DNA of 64,000 nt from Rugalucina vietnamica (Eukaryota; Mollusca; Bivalvia; Lucinida; Lucinidae): NCBI GenBank assembly GCA_964017185.1, contig OZ024869.1, positions 61,158,761 to 61,222,760 of the forward strand. Direction: 5' to 3'. Under the pieces are notes generated by a model. It was given only the letters and a program-made list of their open reading frames with translations. It was not told where the DNA came from and did not search any database. Shown here in pieces: positions 10,352-24,700 of this stretch. The position numbers and the translations under genes are program-made. Position 1 is the stretch's first letter; the number at the start of each line of letters is the position of its first letter.

Positions 10352-13300
10352 CTGAAAGTTATAGTAAAAATAATGTAAAACATTAATATGATTATAATTA
10401 TGATTGAGCTAATATATATACTATACATAAATTTGACTATATGGTGGAAATATGCATTCATACAGCCGCGGTACCAGTGCACACACCCCATTCCAGCAAG
10501 AGAGGAGCATGGTAGCGTATGTGCGGCGGACTCCGGATCGAGTGGTTTATTAAGCGAACTCCACTGACGCCGGGTGCTCAAGTTGTGCTCTTGAGCAAGA
10601 CACATTTACTACTCATAGTTATGGATAGTAAACGGAAAATGGTGGCTGTGTCCCGACATGACTGAAACATTGTTGATTGGAACGTTAAGGGGAATCACTA
10701 TTATTGTTTGTACACACGCTGTTAGCGCAACGTCGGCGTTTCATATGTCCCTCCGCTTTTTTTTTAAAAGGCGGGGGACAATAAATAATGTTTAAACTTC
10801 AGCAGACCAATCGCTTCGTCGACGCACGTTATATGTCAGAAGATGCCTTAACTATAAGCTTACCTCGCGAACCTTACGTCCCAGGCTCAAGTGAGCTAAT
10901 ACACTACTGAGATTGACGTGGTATTATATACATACAAACCGATCAATGATCGGCGACACGCATTGCAATTCAGACCGAAGTTGACGTTAGATTTTGAGTT
11001 TTCTCCTGAAGCGTTTACTCTACTGACTGATAAATAGGTGCAGTCAATGCAGAAATTGAACATTTATTGAAAGAATGTAACATAAGAAATCAAGGTAATT
11101 TCGTTATCGCAAACACTTCAATTTTATTGTGATGGAAGTACTATATATATACGTTCATTTTTCTGAAGCGTTTGCGAAAACGAAATAACCGGGATTCCTT
11201 ATGTTACTTTCGTTCAATAAATGTTCAATTTCTGCATTGACTGCACCTATTTATCGGTCAGTAGAGTAAACTCAAGATAACTCCGATTTCTCGCCTCAAC
11301 TTCGGTCTGAATTTCATTGTGCGTCACCCATGCCGTACCACGTGTTCCTCAGCTGTATAATAGTCCACAGATGTAAATGCATTTCAGAAAGGTCTCAGAT
11401 GAAAACACCATTATGGTACGTTTCAGATTATATTCCACAACGATAAACGTTTAGTATATAACAAAAATACAAGTAGCCCAAGGGCAACGATCGCTCATCT
11501 GAGAGTCAGGAAGTACAGTCACTGGACATGAGGTGGCAGATGAGCCCCTGGGGTCCATATTTTTCAAAATTATTAATATTTAGTCCTACTGCCCATTTCC
11601 TGCTAGATGTTTCTTATAAATGACATTTTAAAACAGTTTCCCCCATTACAATGCATAGGCAGTCTATGTTGACCTTGCTGTAAAATAAGTCAAGGTCATC
11701 ATAGGGTCATGACTTATACAGCTGCGCTCAGTTATTAATATACCCCTGCGACATTCAGAAATAAATTGACAACTCCTCTTGTAGTCAATGTCGAATGGTC
11801 ACAAAAAAAAACGTCCCGTGGGAATTTTATGACGATTTGTGACGACCTACCTTAAAACAAACTTTGGGGCATATGCAACAGTTTAAACCAGTTCGTCGCC
11901 CTGAGACCCGCGTCTGGGCTGAAATATGACGTCATCATAATGGCGACCAGCGCACTCATAATATGCATTTTAAACAACCATTTTCATACTATGCTTGTCA
12001 AATAAAATTTGATTTCCAGCTTTTCCCTGTTTTAAATGGATGGATTTTATCCACTGTATTTATAAAAGCTATTTTAGCACAAAAGTATCACTCACAAGGA
12101 GATAGCACTGAAAATATGAGCCACGTCACGACAAAATCTGCATACAAAGTGCCAAACTATGCATAGTACACTGGGAGATAATTTGACCAACCTTGCATCC
12201 CCCAAGACGGTTTCATGGAAGCCATCTACTGGGACCCCAGAAATACAAAAAATGTCATCAAAGATAAACTCAAACGCACTATGAAAAAATGCACGGTTTC
12301 CATGGCAACCGTTATTCTTGAGGATGGGGGCATGCATACAAAATTGATCATATCTCCATTGTTACTTATTATAGATTACTGAACATGGTCTCATTTTAAA
12401 GCATAGACATAGCCCTTTCTTTCTATGGCAAGTAATGCAAATTATCTAATAAGCATACACATTAATTTTCATGAAAATAGCAAAATGACAGAAAAAATCT
12501 TAAAAAAATCCATAAATTAACTAATTTTAGGCCCAAACTGTCGTTGAAACTTTGTTATTGAACCAGTTATATAAGTATTGCAAATTAATTTATTTTTATA
12601 TTCATTGATTTTAATGAAAATTTGAAAAAAGGCAAACAATCTTTTAAAATCCAACAATTAACTAAATTTAGGCCCAAACTGCCATTGTGACACTTTGTTA
12701 TTGAACCAATAATATCATATGACGAATTTATTGATGATCTGGTCCTATATGAAAATTATCTTATTTGCATATTCATGAAAATTAATAAAAATGTCAAACA
12801 GTGAGGAAAAAATGAGGGAAAAAATAAATCCAATGCAAGGTATTTCATATGTTATATGACCTATCTTGCATTCCTGGGACAAATTCTCAAGGCTGTTAGT
12901 TTCGTCAGAGGGACCACCTTAATGCCATCAAATCTTGTTCTCAACAATTAAATCATTTGCATGATGTAAAAATGCATAGTTTCTACACCCACCTCTCATG
13001 CGATTCTAAAGAATAGGGTGTTCTTACAAAAATACTTATATCCCACCATAAGTATTTTTGTATATAAATAAAACTGTCAAAAAGTGAGGAAAAACGAGAG
13101 AAGAATTATATCCATTGCAAGGTGTTGGATAGGTTATAAGATTCAATCTTGCATGCCTGTGACAAATTCTCAAGACTGTCAATGTTGTCAGAGGGACCAC
13201 CTTAATGCCATCAAATATTGTCCTCAGCCATGAAAAAAAAACATTTCCATGATATAAAATTACATAGTTTCCACACCACTACTCATGCGTTTCTAAAGAA

Positions 13301-16300
13301 TAGGATATACTTACAAAAATACTTATATCCCAACAATAGAATGCTCTAGAATACTATCTATAATTGACCTGATAGTGATACTGAACCTAACAATTTAACC
13401 TTGATATCTAATATTTAAATAATTGAATTTACCGTACTTATTCATGAAAATTAATAAGATAAACATAGAGACTTGGAAACAAATGTGAAAAATAAATTAT
13501 GCACCAACCCGCTTGTACCAGAGCTGTTAATCAACACAGGATGCTGAAAAGGTATCAAATGAATGTTATGACAATGTACTATGACCCGCAAGTATGGTGT
13601 AAGAATAATCTGATTTTCAATTTTATGAATTAAATGATAACTTCAGAAATTTTAGAGAGAGAGGAAAAATGAAAGTTAGAATAAGAAAAAATGGGGAAAA
13701 AAATAAATAAAAATAACCTACGAAATGACTCTCGGCAATTAAAAAAAAACATATGGTGCTGAAAAATGACATCAGGTGGTATCTAGAGCATAAATATACC
13801 ACCCTGTACTACAATTTATGGGTCTTTTGTTTTTTAGTTTTAAGAATATTAACAAAACTTTGTTAAATTTAGAGAAAAAAATGGAACAATTAAGGGGTAT
13901 ACGTATAATAACGCACGTATCTGTGCTACTGAAATATCTAGGGAGCTGGGTAATAAATGATCGCTAGACAGTGTTCTGTAACCATATAATCATATATATA
14001 AAGTAGGAAAAAGAGTAAAACTGAGATACTTTAAGAGCAGTAAACATATTTATAAATGAGAAAGTATATGGGTCATACCGCGGTTTCGGCTACTCAAGCT
14101 TCAGCTGTTTTTCTTGTATTGATATTAATGAGATCTTAATAAATAAGAGCAAATCAAAAATAAAGAGGTACTCCAACAACATTGCATATATCTCAGCTGC
14201 CATTATAACCGCAGAGAACTCAAATGGCATTAATTTAGCTGGGTAATGCTTTATCATCATGTGCTCATACCAGTATATAAATTATGCTTTCTGTCAGGCA
14301 AGATTTAAAAACTTTTTGTGAAGCACAGCCTTCAATTTTCTGTTATTTTCTGCAATATCCATACAACAAAAATAGCTGATTATATGGTTACAGAACAGTG
14401 TCCTAGCAATCATTTGATGCAAATTATAGCTCTTTTACGTATACCCCATTAATTGTTCCTTATTCCCCACCCCTAAACTCAAAAGGTTTTGTTAATATTC
14501 TTAAAACACCAAATGACTCGTAAATTGTAGTTCAAAATGTTTAATAATAATATTGCCCTAGACACCATTTGGTGCCATTTGCAGCACAAAAGGACTTTTG
14601 ATTGCCGTGATAAAAGTAATTTTGTAGGTTTACTCATTTATGTTTCATGTATTTCATCTTTCTTTTATCTAAAATGTCTTTAGTACATTGCCATAGCATT
14701 CATTTGGTACCTCTTTCAGCATCCTGGGTTGATAAACAGCTCTGGTACAAGCGATTTGGTCCTCCTATTTTTCCACAATTCTTCTCCATTTTTAATGTAT
14801 TTTATTCCCGTGATACAAGTCATTTTGTAGGTTAACTCGTTTATTTTTTCAGTTTCCTTTCTCTAAAACTAGTTTTCATCAAAATTCATGATATTGAAAA
14901 TCAGATTATTCTTATATCAGGACCATAGTACATTGCCATAGCATTCAATTGATACCTCTTTCAGCATCCTGTGTTGATAAACAGCTCTGGTACAAGCGAT
15001 TTGGTACAGATCCCCTCTATTTTTCAACAATTGTTCTCCAAATCTTTATATTTGGTTTATAATTTTCATTAATAAGTACGATGAATTCAATTATTTAAAT
15101 GTTAGGTATCACGGTTAAATTGTTAAGTTCACGTATCACTATCAGACCAATCACATTATTATTTTAGAGCATTCTGTTGGTGGTATAAAAGAGTAGTAAT
15201 GGATGCCACTATATGCCATTACTACTTATAAGTATTTTTGTAAGTACACCCCATTCTTTAGAACGCATGAGAGGTGGGTGTGAAAAACTAAGTATTTTAC
15301 ATCATGCAAATGATTTTATTGCTGTGGACATTATTTGATGGCATTAAGGTGGTCCCTCTGACAACACTAACAGCCTTGAGAATTTGTCCAAGTGATGCAA
15401 GAGAGGCCATGTAACATAATCATCAAAAGAAGTTTTGCACCAGTTAATATTTTTCTCATTTTAAAATAATGTCTAGTATAGACATTTTTCAAATAAACTT
15501 TTAAAACTGAATACCATCTTAAAGGGCTGGACTTCCTGAATGACAAATCAATATTTCTTCTAAAAAAGATTAAATAAAAATGTGCAAAAATGCATGTTTT
15601 TGAAAACACCAAAATTTGGGATGCAGCAAAAAGCCCATATCTTTATTTCTGGGCTTCCAACCCCGAATTCGTTTCACATCCTCATTCGGGATACTGAAAG
15701 CAATCATTTAAAGCAAAAAACTAAAAATTTATTTTTTTTGACAAAAACACTATTTTTGACCAAAAATAACGATTTTTGAGATTTTGTTTAAATTCTCAGA
15801 TAAAGCTTAGTAACTCATCTCTCCAATAAAATGGGTTGTTTTTCTTTCAAACACAGCATGCAGCGCCCATTAATGTTTAACTGAAAGTACTGGTTTTCAA
15901 CCCATCCAAATTTAGAATTTTTAAAAAGCTGCATGTCAAAAAAGTCCTCATGCAACGTCTTTGACATGAGATTGCCTTTGACAGAAAGAAAACAGGCGGC
16001 AACTTTTGGTGTCAAAACATCTCATAATGATCAAAAATTGAAATGAACTTCGATTTTACTCATTTTTACCAATATTTATCATTTTTTTCTCAAAAATTGC
16101 AATTTTGTCAAAAAATGAATTTTTACTAAAATTTTGAGATTTTTTAAATTGTTTTTAGGCTTAATCATTAGCTTTGGAGCTCTTGTGTAAAAATTTGGAA
16201 ACAAAAATGTGTTCTTGATGCTGTGGCATTTTTTGTGGAATTTTTTCGATTTTCCAATTTTCAGCATTTACAGAAAATTGGAATTTTCAATTTTTCCTCA

Positions 16301-19300
16301 AATCGTTTCCGCAACAACTTTTGGTCTTATCACACACATTATCAAACTTTTTCAGACTGTACAAATTCAAAAAGCTAACTTTAAAATTTGTTAGTTAAAA
16401 TGTCTCTAAAAATATGAAAAAATCTAAATGGTGCAAAACTTCTTTTGATGAGTATATAACATATGCAATACCTTGCAATGGATATAGTTTTCCCCTCGTT
16501 TTTCCTCACTGTTTGACATTTTTATTAATTTTCATGAATATGCAAATGAGGTAGTTTTCATATAGGACCAGGTCATCAATAAATTCATTTAGAAACTTAG
16601 CCTTATTCTTGACATTTTTTAATCTTGAATTTGAGTTTAAGGTATTTGAGTGTAAGTAAAATTTAATCAAGAGACAGATTTTGGTAATCATTTTATAGCC
16701 TATTAATATAGAATCTGAAAATAGACGGCAATTTCTGACAGAAAATTTCTTTTGCATGGCAATATTTTTTTCTTTATTTTTTTTTATTATATGTGCCATG
16801 TTTTCATCAAACTGACTTGGTTTTCGTAAATAAATGGCGGTCATCTTTGTAAATGGTCACCGTCTTGGACTGTTTAGTAATTTCTATGTATAGTGAGATA
16901 GCTTATTATGTTTTGTTAATGTAACTTTGGTTTTTAACGCTTTTAAGGAAAGCAGCACAGTAAATTGATACCCATATGTATTAGCTTTAGATGCAAGATG
17001 CGGCCACTTTGAAATTCAAGATGGCCGCCATCACAGGCCAAACTTTACGTGGCACTGACCTTCAAAAATTTTTATAATTATAAATCTACCTCTGTGCAAA
17101 GTTTCATGCTTTTATCAAAGAGTGCACGATCCCAAAAAAAAATGTTACATATCCGCCCTGCTACATGCTCAAGAAGCACGTTACCGGTTGCATAGTGCAA
17201 CTGAGTCTATCTTTGAAGACAAATATTCTTTGCATTTCTGGGGTCCCACGGAATGATTTGGCACCCATGAAAATTTGTCCAGGGGGTGCACCAAATTAGC
17301 TCCCGGGGTAATTACGTTGTGGAAAAACGTTTGTCCAACGTATGCACGAACGAACGTACGACCAGATAAAGTAATATCCTTTAACCCATTGACTTAATTC
17401 GTCTATCTTGTGTATAATCAGATGCATTTCATACATTCTTTTCGCAAAAAAGGCAATAATGCGATGTTTTCAATTGCTTTTGACGGAAATACGAATAATT
17501 CATATATATTCAGATAGCCGCCATATTGATGACGTCATAACTCGACTCTGACGCGACGAACAGGTTTAATGTTATACACATATCCCATAGATAAAAAAAA
17601 GTACAAGTAGGCAAAGATCAGGAAAAGGCGCAATCAGAAAAAGACTCCCACTCCAAAAACCAAGGTGGGAAAAAACCAAACTAACAATCAGGTACTTATA
17701 CCATGAAAACATTTCGTAAGCCGAATGAGCAGCTATTTTCCCAATAGGTGGCCACTCAGTTACCTTAACTAAAATATGCAAACATACATAAGGCGCCAAC
17801 AGCACAACCAGAGGACCATTGGTCCTGAGAACGCTCACCTGAAGCCTGATCTTGGAGTATTAAGTCATAATGAAATGACCTTGACCTTGAATACTCACAC
17901 ACCTTTATTGACTTCACAAGTTGTCTGCATCTGCAAAGTTTCAGGTCTCAGGCTGCAATAGTTTCCAAACCCAGTGATTTCTGAGAAAACCATAATTTTA
18001 ATTTTAATATTTAAATGACCTTTGGCCAAGGTCAAGACATGACCTTGGCCTTAAATAATTACTTACCTTCATTGACTCCATAAGTTGTCTGCATCTAGCA
18101 ACTTTCAGGTCTCAGGCTGCAATAGTTTGTTTTCGCCTTTTCCCATGTGAAAGCCTATGTTTCCAAAATTGACCTTGCCGTATAATAGGTCAAGGTCATC
18201 ATAGGGTCATCATTTCAACAAACTATGATGGGCTGGAGTCCCAAATGCTACATACTAAGTTTCATGAAAATCGGCCTGCCGGTTCTGGAGAAGAAGATTT
18301 TTGAAAGGTTTTTACCATATATGGGCATGGCGGCCATCTTGGTCATGTGACCTGGATTTCGCGATCAAACTTTCGTCTCCCCTACCCGGATGCTCCACAT
18401 AAAATTTCACTTTGATTTGCCAAGCAGTTTCAGAGAAGATCTTTGAAAACTGTGTATGGACAACAGACTGGCCAAGGTCAAGAGATGACCTTGACCTATA
18501 TTAATCACATACCTTCATCTACTCCATTAGTTGTTTGCATCTACCACTTTTCAGACTTCAGGCTGCAATAGTTTACAAAAAATCCATAGTTTTCACTTCT
18601 TCCTATGTAAAAGCCTATGTTTCCAAATTTGACCTTGCCGTAAAATAGGTCAAGGTCATCCAAGGGTCATCATTTTATCAAACTATGATGGGCTGAGGTC
18701 CCCGATGCTACATACAAAGTTTCGTGGAAATCGGCCCACCGGTTCTGGAGAAGAAGATTTTTGAGTGGTTTTAACCATATATGGACGTGGCGGCCATCTT
18801 GGTCATGTGACCTGGATTTCGCGATCAAACTTTCGTCTCCCCTACCCATGGATGCTCCACATAAAATTTCACTTTGATTGGCCAAGCAGTTTCAGAGAAG
18901 ATCTTTGAAAACTGTGTATGGACAACAGACTGGCCAAGGTAAAGAGATGACCTTGACTTATATTAATCAAATACCTTCATCTACTCCATTAGTTGTTTGC
19001 ATCTACCACTTTTCAGGCCTCAGGCTGCAATAGTTTTCAAAAAATCCATAGTTTTCACTTTTTCCTATGTAAAAGCCTATGTTTCCAAATTTGACCTTGC
19101 CGTAAAATAGGACAAGGTCATCCAAGGGTCATCATTTTATCAAACTATGATGGGCTGAGGTCCTCAATGCTACATACCAAGTTTCGTGGAAATCGGCCAG
19201 CCAGTTCTGGAAAAGAAGATTTTTGAGTGGTTTTTACCATATATGGGCGTGGCGGCCATCTTGGTCATGTGACCTGGATTTCGCGATCAAACTTTCGTCT

Positions 19301-21761
19301 CCCCTACCCATGGATGCTCCACATAAAATTTCACTTTGATTGGTCGCGCAGTTTCAGAGAAGAAGATCTTTGAAAAGTGTGTATGGACAACAGACTGGCC
19401 AAGGTCAAGAGATGACCTTGACCTATATTAATCACATACCTTCATCTACTCCATTAGTTGTTTGCATCTACCACTTTTCAGGCCTAAGGCTGCAACAGAT
19501 TTCAAAAAATTCCATAGTTTTCACTTTTTCCTATGTAAAAGCCTATGTTTCCAAATTTGACCTTGCCGTAAAATAGGTCAAGGTCATCCAAGGGTCATCA
19601 TTTTATCAAACTATGATGGGCTGAAGTCCTTGATGCTACATACCAAGTTTCGTGAAAATCGGCCCACCGGTTCTGGAGAAGAAGATTTTTGAGTGGTTTT
19701 TACCATATATGGGCGTGGCGGCCATCTTGGTCATGTGACCTGGATTTCGGGATCAAACTTTCGTCTCCCCTACCCATGGATGCTCCACATAAAATTTCAC
19801 TTTGATTGGCCAAGCAGTTTCAGAGAAGAAGATCTTTGAAAAGTGTGTATGGACAACAGACTGGCCAAGGTCAAGAGATGACCTTGACCTATATTAATCA
19901 CATACCTTCATTTACTCCATTAGTTGTTTGCATCTACCACTTTTCAGGCCTCAGGCTGCAATAGTTTTCAAAAAATCCATAGTTTTCACTTTTTCCTATG
20001 TAAAAGCCTATGTTTCCAAATTTGACCTTGCCGTAAAATAGGTCAAGGTCATCCAAGGGTCATCATTTTATCAAACTACGATGGGCTGAAGTCCCCAATG
20101 CTGCATGCCAAGTTTCGTGGAAATCGGCCCACCGGTTCTGGAGAAGAAGATTTTTGAAGGGTTTTTACCATATATGGGCGTGGCGGCCATCTTGGTCATG
20201 TGACCTGGATTTCGCGATCAAACTTGAAATGCCACTACCCAAGGAGGCTCCACATAAAATTTCAACTAGATCGGCCAAGCGGTTTCGGAGAAGAAGATCT
20301 TTGAAATTGTGGACGACGACGGACGACGGACGACGGACGGACGCCGGATCATGGCTATCCTATTAGCTCACCTTGTGAGCCTTCGGCTCAGGTGAGCTAA
20401 AAATATTTAAAACACCAAGACATAAAACAAAAAGAACCAAGACAGAAGTATCGACTTGGAACGATCAGTAACACAAAGTTACTGGCGGGTTTAAATCGAT
20501 TTTACACGGCCGTAACCTCACCCTCAGCTTCTGCAGTGGTTCATAACATTTAGATAGTTCTTCGGTCCTCGTGGTGAATCTCTAACTAGTAAATGAATCA
20601 TCAAGAACAAACAAATAAATCATGATAAACATCCTGATGAATCAAAAACCAGGACTCACAGATTCAGTAAGCTGCCCGACGATGGAGATCCCTGGGCGCC
20701 AAATAACTTACTAACTCCGGAGCTAAAGAAAAACATCAGTTGGACGCCGATAAGTTTTATATAGGTCGTCATAAATCGTCAAAAACTCGCACAAGATTCC
20801 CATTCGACATTGACTATTGTTTTTGAACAGTCGTCACTGGCAAGAAAAGGACAACTGTAGGAATTTATTTATATACTCATCAAAAGAAGTTTTGCACCAG
20901 TTAATATTTTTCTCATTTTAAAATAATGTAAAGTATAGATCTTTTTCTATAAACTTTTAAAACTTAAGACCATGTTAAAGGGCTGGACTTCGTGAATAAC
21001 AAATCAATATTTTTTTCTTAAAAAGATTAAGTAAAATGTGCAAAAATACATTTTGTTGAAAACACCAAAACTTGGGATGCAGCAAAAAGCCCGCATTTTT
21101 ATTTCTGGGCTTCCAAACCTGAATTCGTTTCACATCGTCACTCGAGATACAGAAAGCAATCATTTAGAGCAAAAAACTAAAAATTGAATTTTTTGGACAA
21201 AAACACTTTTTTTTTGACCAAAAATAACGATTTTTGAGATTTTGTTTAAATTCTCAGATAAAGCGTAGTATCTCATCTCTCCAATAAAGTGGGTTGTTTT
21301 TCCTTCAAACACAGTATGTAGCACCCCTTTATGTTTAACTGGGGGTACTGCTTTTCAACCCATCCAAATTCCGACTTAGCTGCATATCAAAAACATACTC
21401 ATGCATCATCTTTGACATGAAATCGCCTTTAACAGAAAAAAAAACAAAACAAAACAGGCGGCGGGTTTAAGTGTCAAAACATTTCATAGTGATCAAAAAT
21501 TGAAATGAATTTTGATTTTACTCATTTTTTTCAGTATTTATGTTTTTTCTCAGGAATTGCAATTTTGTCAAAAATGCATTTTTTACCAAACTTTTGAGAT
21601 TTTTTTAAATTGTTTTTAGAATTAATCATTAGCTTTAGAGCTCGTGTGTAAATTTGGAAACAAAAATGTGTTCTTAACACTGTGGCATTTTTGGTGGAAT
21701 TTTTTCGATTTTCCAATTTTAGTATTTACAGAAAATGGGATTTTCAATTTTTCCTAAAATC

Positions 21762-21794
<33 letters not shown>

Positions 21795-24700
21795 TCTTAT
21801 CACACACATTATCAAACTCTTTCAGACTGTGTAAATTAAAAAAGCTAGGTTGAAAATTTGTTAGTCGAAATGTCACTTAAAATATGAACCAGAGGACCAA
21901 TGGTCCTGTAAACGCTCACCTGAAACCCAAGATATATACCAATAAACTTGTTTGACTAGAATGATAATATACATGTATATAACCCCAGGGCCGGGTCAGA
22001 GCAACCCCTGGAGTCAATTTCTTTTTGAAAACATAAAACTTTAGTCCATTTGCCAATTTACTGCAAGTTTTGCCCTTCAAATGACATTTTAACAATTTTC
22101 CCCATTCAAATGCATGGGCGACCTAAGTTGACCTTGCCGTAAAATAGGTCAAGGTCACCCAAGGGTCACGATTTATATAAACTTTGTAGAGCTCCATTGC
22201 CTGATGCTTCATGCCAAGTTTCAAAATCATTGGCCTTCTGGTTCTGGAGAAAAAGATTTTTAAAGGTTTTTGCTGTTTATAGCCATGGCAGCCATCTTGG
22301 TCATATGACCTTGACCATTTATATATACTTTCATTCCCACTTCCTAACAATACTCCTCATAAAGTTTGGCTTTGATTGGCCAAGCAGTTTTAGAGAAGAA
22401 GATCTTTGAATATCACTGTAATATACATGTATATTGCCCCGGGGTGGGGGCAGACAGACCCCTGGGGTCCAAATTTTTTCAGAATCATCAAAATTAAGTC
22501 CATTTGCCCATTTCCTGCAAGGTTTTCCCTACAAATGACATTTTAACACTTTTCCCCATTCAAATGCATGAGCGACCTATGTTGATCTTGCCGTATAATA
22601 GGTCAAGGTAATCCCAGGGTCATGATTTATATAAACTTTGTAGAGCTCCAGTCACTGATGCTTCACACCAAGTTTCAAAATCATTGGCCTTCTGGTTCTA
22701 GAGAAGAAGATTTTTAAAGGTTTTTTTTTCTATTTATAGCCATGGCAGCCATCTTGGTCATGTGACCTTAACCATTTATATATACTTTCTTTCCCCCTTC
22801 CCAAGGATGCTCCATATGAAGTTTGGCTTTGATTGGCCAAGCGGTTTCAGGGGAGAAAATGTTTCATTATTATGGAAATATACATGTATATAGCCCCGGG
22901 GCAGGGGCAGACACCCCCCAGGGGCTAAAGTTTTCCATTAACATTAATCTTCTGTCCATTTGCCTATTCCCAGTTAGTTTTACCCATTAAATAGCATTTT
23001 ACCATTTTTCCCATTCAAATGCATAGGCGACCTAAGTTGACCTTGCCGTAAAATAGGTCAGGGTCATCCTAGGGTCATGATTTATATAAACTATGATGGG
23101 CCTACATCCCCGATGCTACATACCAAGTTTCATGGAAATCGGCCCACTGGTTCTGGAAAAGAAGATTTTTAAAGGTTTTTGCTATTTATAGCCATGGCGG
23201 CCATCTTGGTCATGTGATCTGGACCATTTATATAAACTTTCGTTCCCCCTTCCTAAGGATGCTCCACATGAAGTTTGGCTTTGATTGGCCAAGCAGTTTC
23301 AGAGGAGAAGATCTTTGAAATTGTGAACGACGGACGACGGACGGACGACGGACGGACGGACGACGGAGCATGGGTATACTATAAGCTCACATGTGAGCCT
23401 TCGGCTCAGGTGAGCTAAAAATCTAAATGGTGCAAAACTTCTTTTGATGAGTATATATTTTGCTAAGTATGAGTGTAAATATTTACTGTATATAAAACTT
23501 CCAGATGGCATGTGATGTTGTATGCCTAAATTGATAACATAATATATGGAACCCAATTTTTTAACAAAAAAAAATCGCTGATATTCGAGTTTCAAATATT
23601 CTACATTGTGTCTATAACATTAGCTCACAAACTGTGCCTTTAGCTGTTGCCAAAGATTCTACATGTAACCGTGGTTAATGGTTTGTAATTGTATTTGTAA
23701 TTTATGAAAGAATAACCATTGTTGTAGTACTACGAGTACTAAGGCTGACACTTTGGTGTCTTTGTAAAGACTGTTTACACAGTTACACCCTGATTTTCAT
23801 TCAATATGCATTTTAGAATTCATGGTTAAGGGTTTGTTACAATATAAAACTAAGCGTGTCAGTGCTATTTTGCAAGAAAACTAATATTTCACAAGGACTA
23901 CTACGAAAGCTTGCTAGTGGGTTCCTTCTTGAGTAAGCATGTTTAAAGTACTTTGGAGTCACCTCTGGCTTTATATTCTGCCAAAACATGGGTTTGAATT
24001 TCATCATACAGTTTTATGATTTTTTTTTCGGCACAGAATATCTGGTTTCCCCTTCATATAAAATTTGGCTTTGACTGGCCAAATGGCTTCAGAGAAGATC
24101 TTTGAATGTGTGGACGCACGCACGGACGGGCGGCGGCTCGAGTACCATACTATAAGCTCACCATGAGCCTTCGGCTCATGTGAGCTAAAATGTAAGCAGA
24201 CCAGTGACAATACGTACACGAAATTCATGAAACTTGGACATTGGAAACTTTAACTAACCCGATACTGGAAACCATTTCATTTTTTTTGTAAAGCCTCCCA
24301 ATATTTTTCAAGCGCGAGAGGACTAAGTTTGGGGTCAAATACTAGACTAAACAGTTGCTTGTCTCTGGTTGGTTTTAGCATTTTAGAATTAATTGTAAAT
24401 TATCTCAAAATGAGACGTGACGCATCAATCTTTTTTTTTTATTGCATTGTATATAGTAAGTCTTAGCAGTATTATATACTAACCCAAAGAGCTAACGCAA
24501 CAGTGGTTTGTTTTCTCAGTTGCGCTCGTCCTGTTTACACTTTGGCCGAAATACAGCTGGGTTATCCAAGCATCACATGGAACTTCAGTTTTTACCACAA
24601 GTCGCTAATTGTCACGAATCAATCGATTCTACAGAGGCAGTGCGTCTGTTAAAGAACGAAATGCATGGGACTTTGCCGGTATTCGGCATGTGACATGTAT

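Larger units (their letters stand above)
11782..20816. mobile_element. Long-TIR DNA element K, interrupted
   Basis: Termini: TAGTCAATGTCGAATGG at the left and its complement CCATTCGACATTGACTA at the right, with homology continuing about 65 bp inward (TTTTATGACGATTTGTGACG against its mirror). It is flanked by TTG on both sides, and the uninterrupted relative at 6556-6575 has a single TTG, so the target duplication is 3 bp (compatible with PIF/Harbinger or CACTA-like elements). Inner arms also mirror each other at 11885-11955 and 17520-17576. Its own sequence is about 1.3 kb; the rest is a foldback (12170-17310) and a HINE (17808-20399). No transposase was seen. Confidence 0.75.
11715..24046. 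mobile_element. Nested transposon cluster in a Tc1-like host remnant
   Basis: Host pieces at 11715-11781, 20817-20872 and 23455-24046 join to give the sequence seen continuously at 6506-6700 and 7440-7640. Insertions between them are element K (11782-20816, itself holding a giant foldback and a HINE) and a hAT-like MITE (20873-23454, holding another HINE). The third host piece includes GGGTTCCTTC and ATTCTGCCAAAAC segments of the Tc1 3' half, then is cut by a HINE tail at 24047. Confidence 0.75.

Noticed and set aside
10149-10386. Plus-strand open frames with poly-Thr
   Set aside because: Antisense to the transmembrane exon; the poly-Thr is the shadow of the valine run.
15582-16394. Several short open frames rich in Phe, Lys and Asn
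   Set aside because: They sit inside a T/A-rich non-coding MITE that has a second copy with different breaks.
16506-16844. A 112-codon minus-strand frame
   Set aside because: It crosses the boundary between a foldback arm and an unrelated replacement segment, so it is a chance fusion.
20300-20350. A CRISPR-like or telomeric repeat from GACGGACGACGG
   Set aside because: It is the ACGG-type microsatellite found at the same place in every HINE copy.
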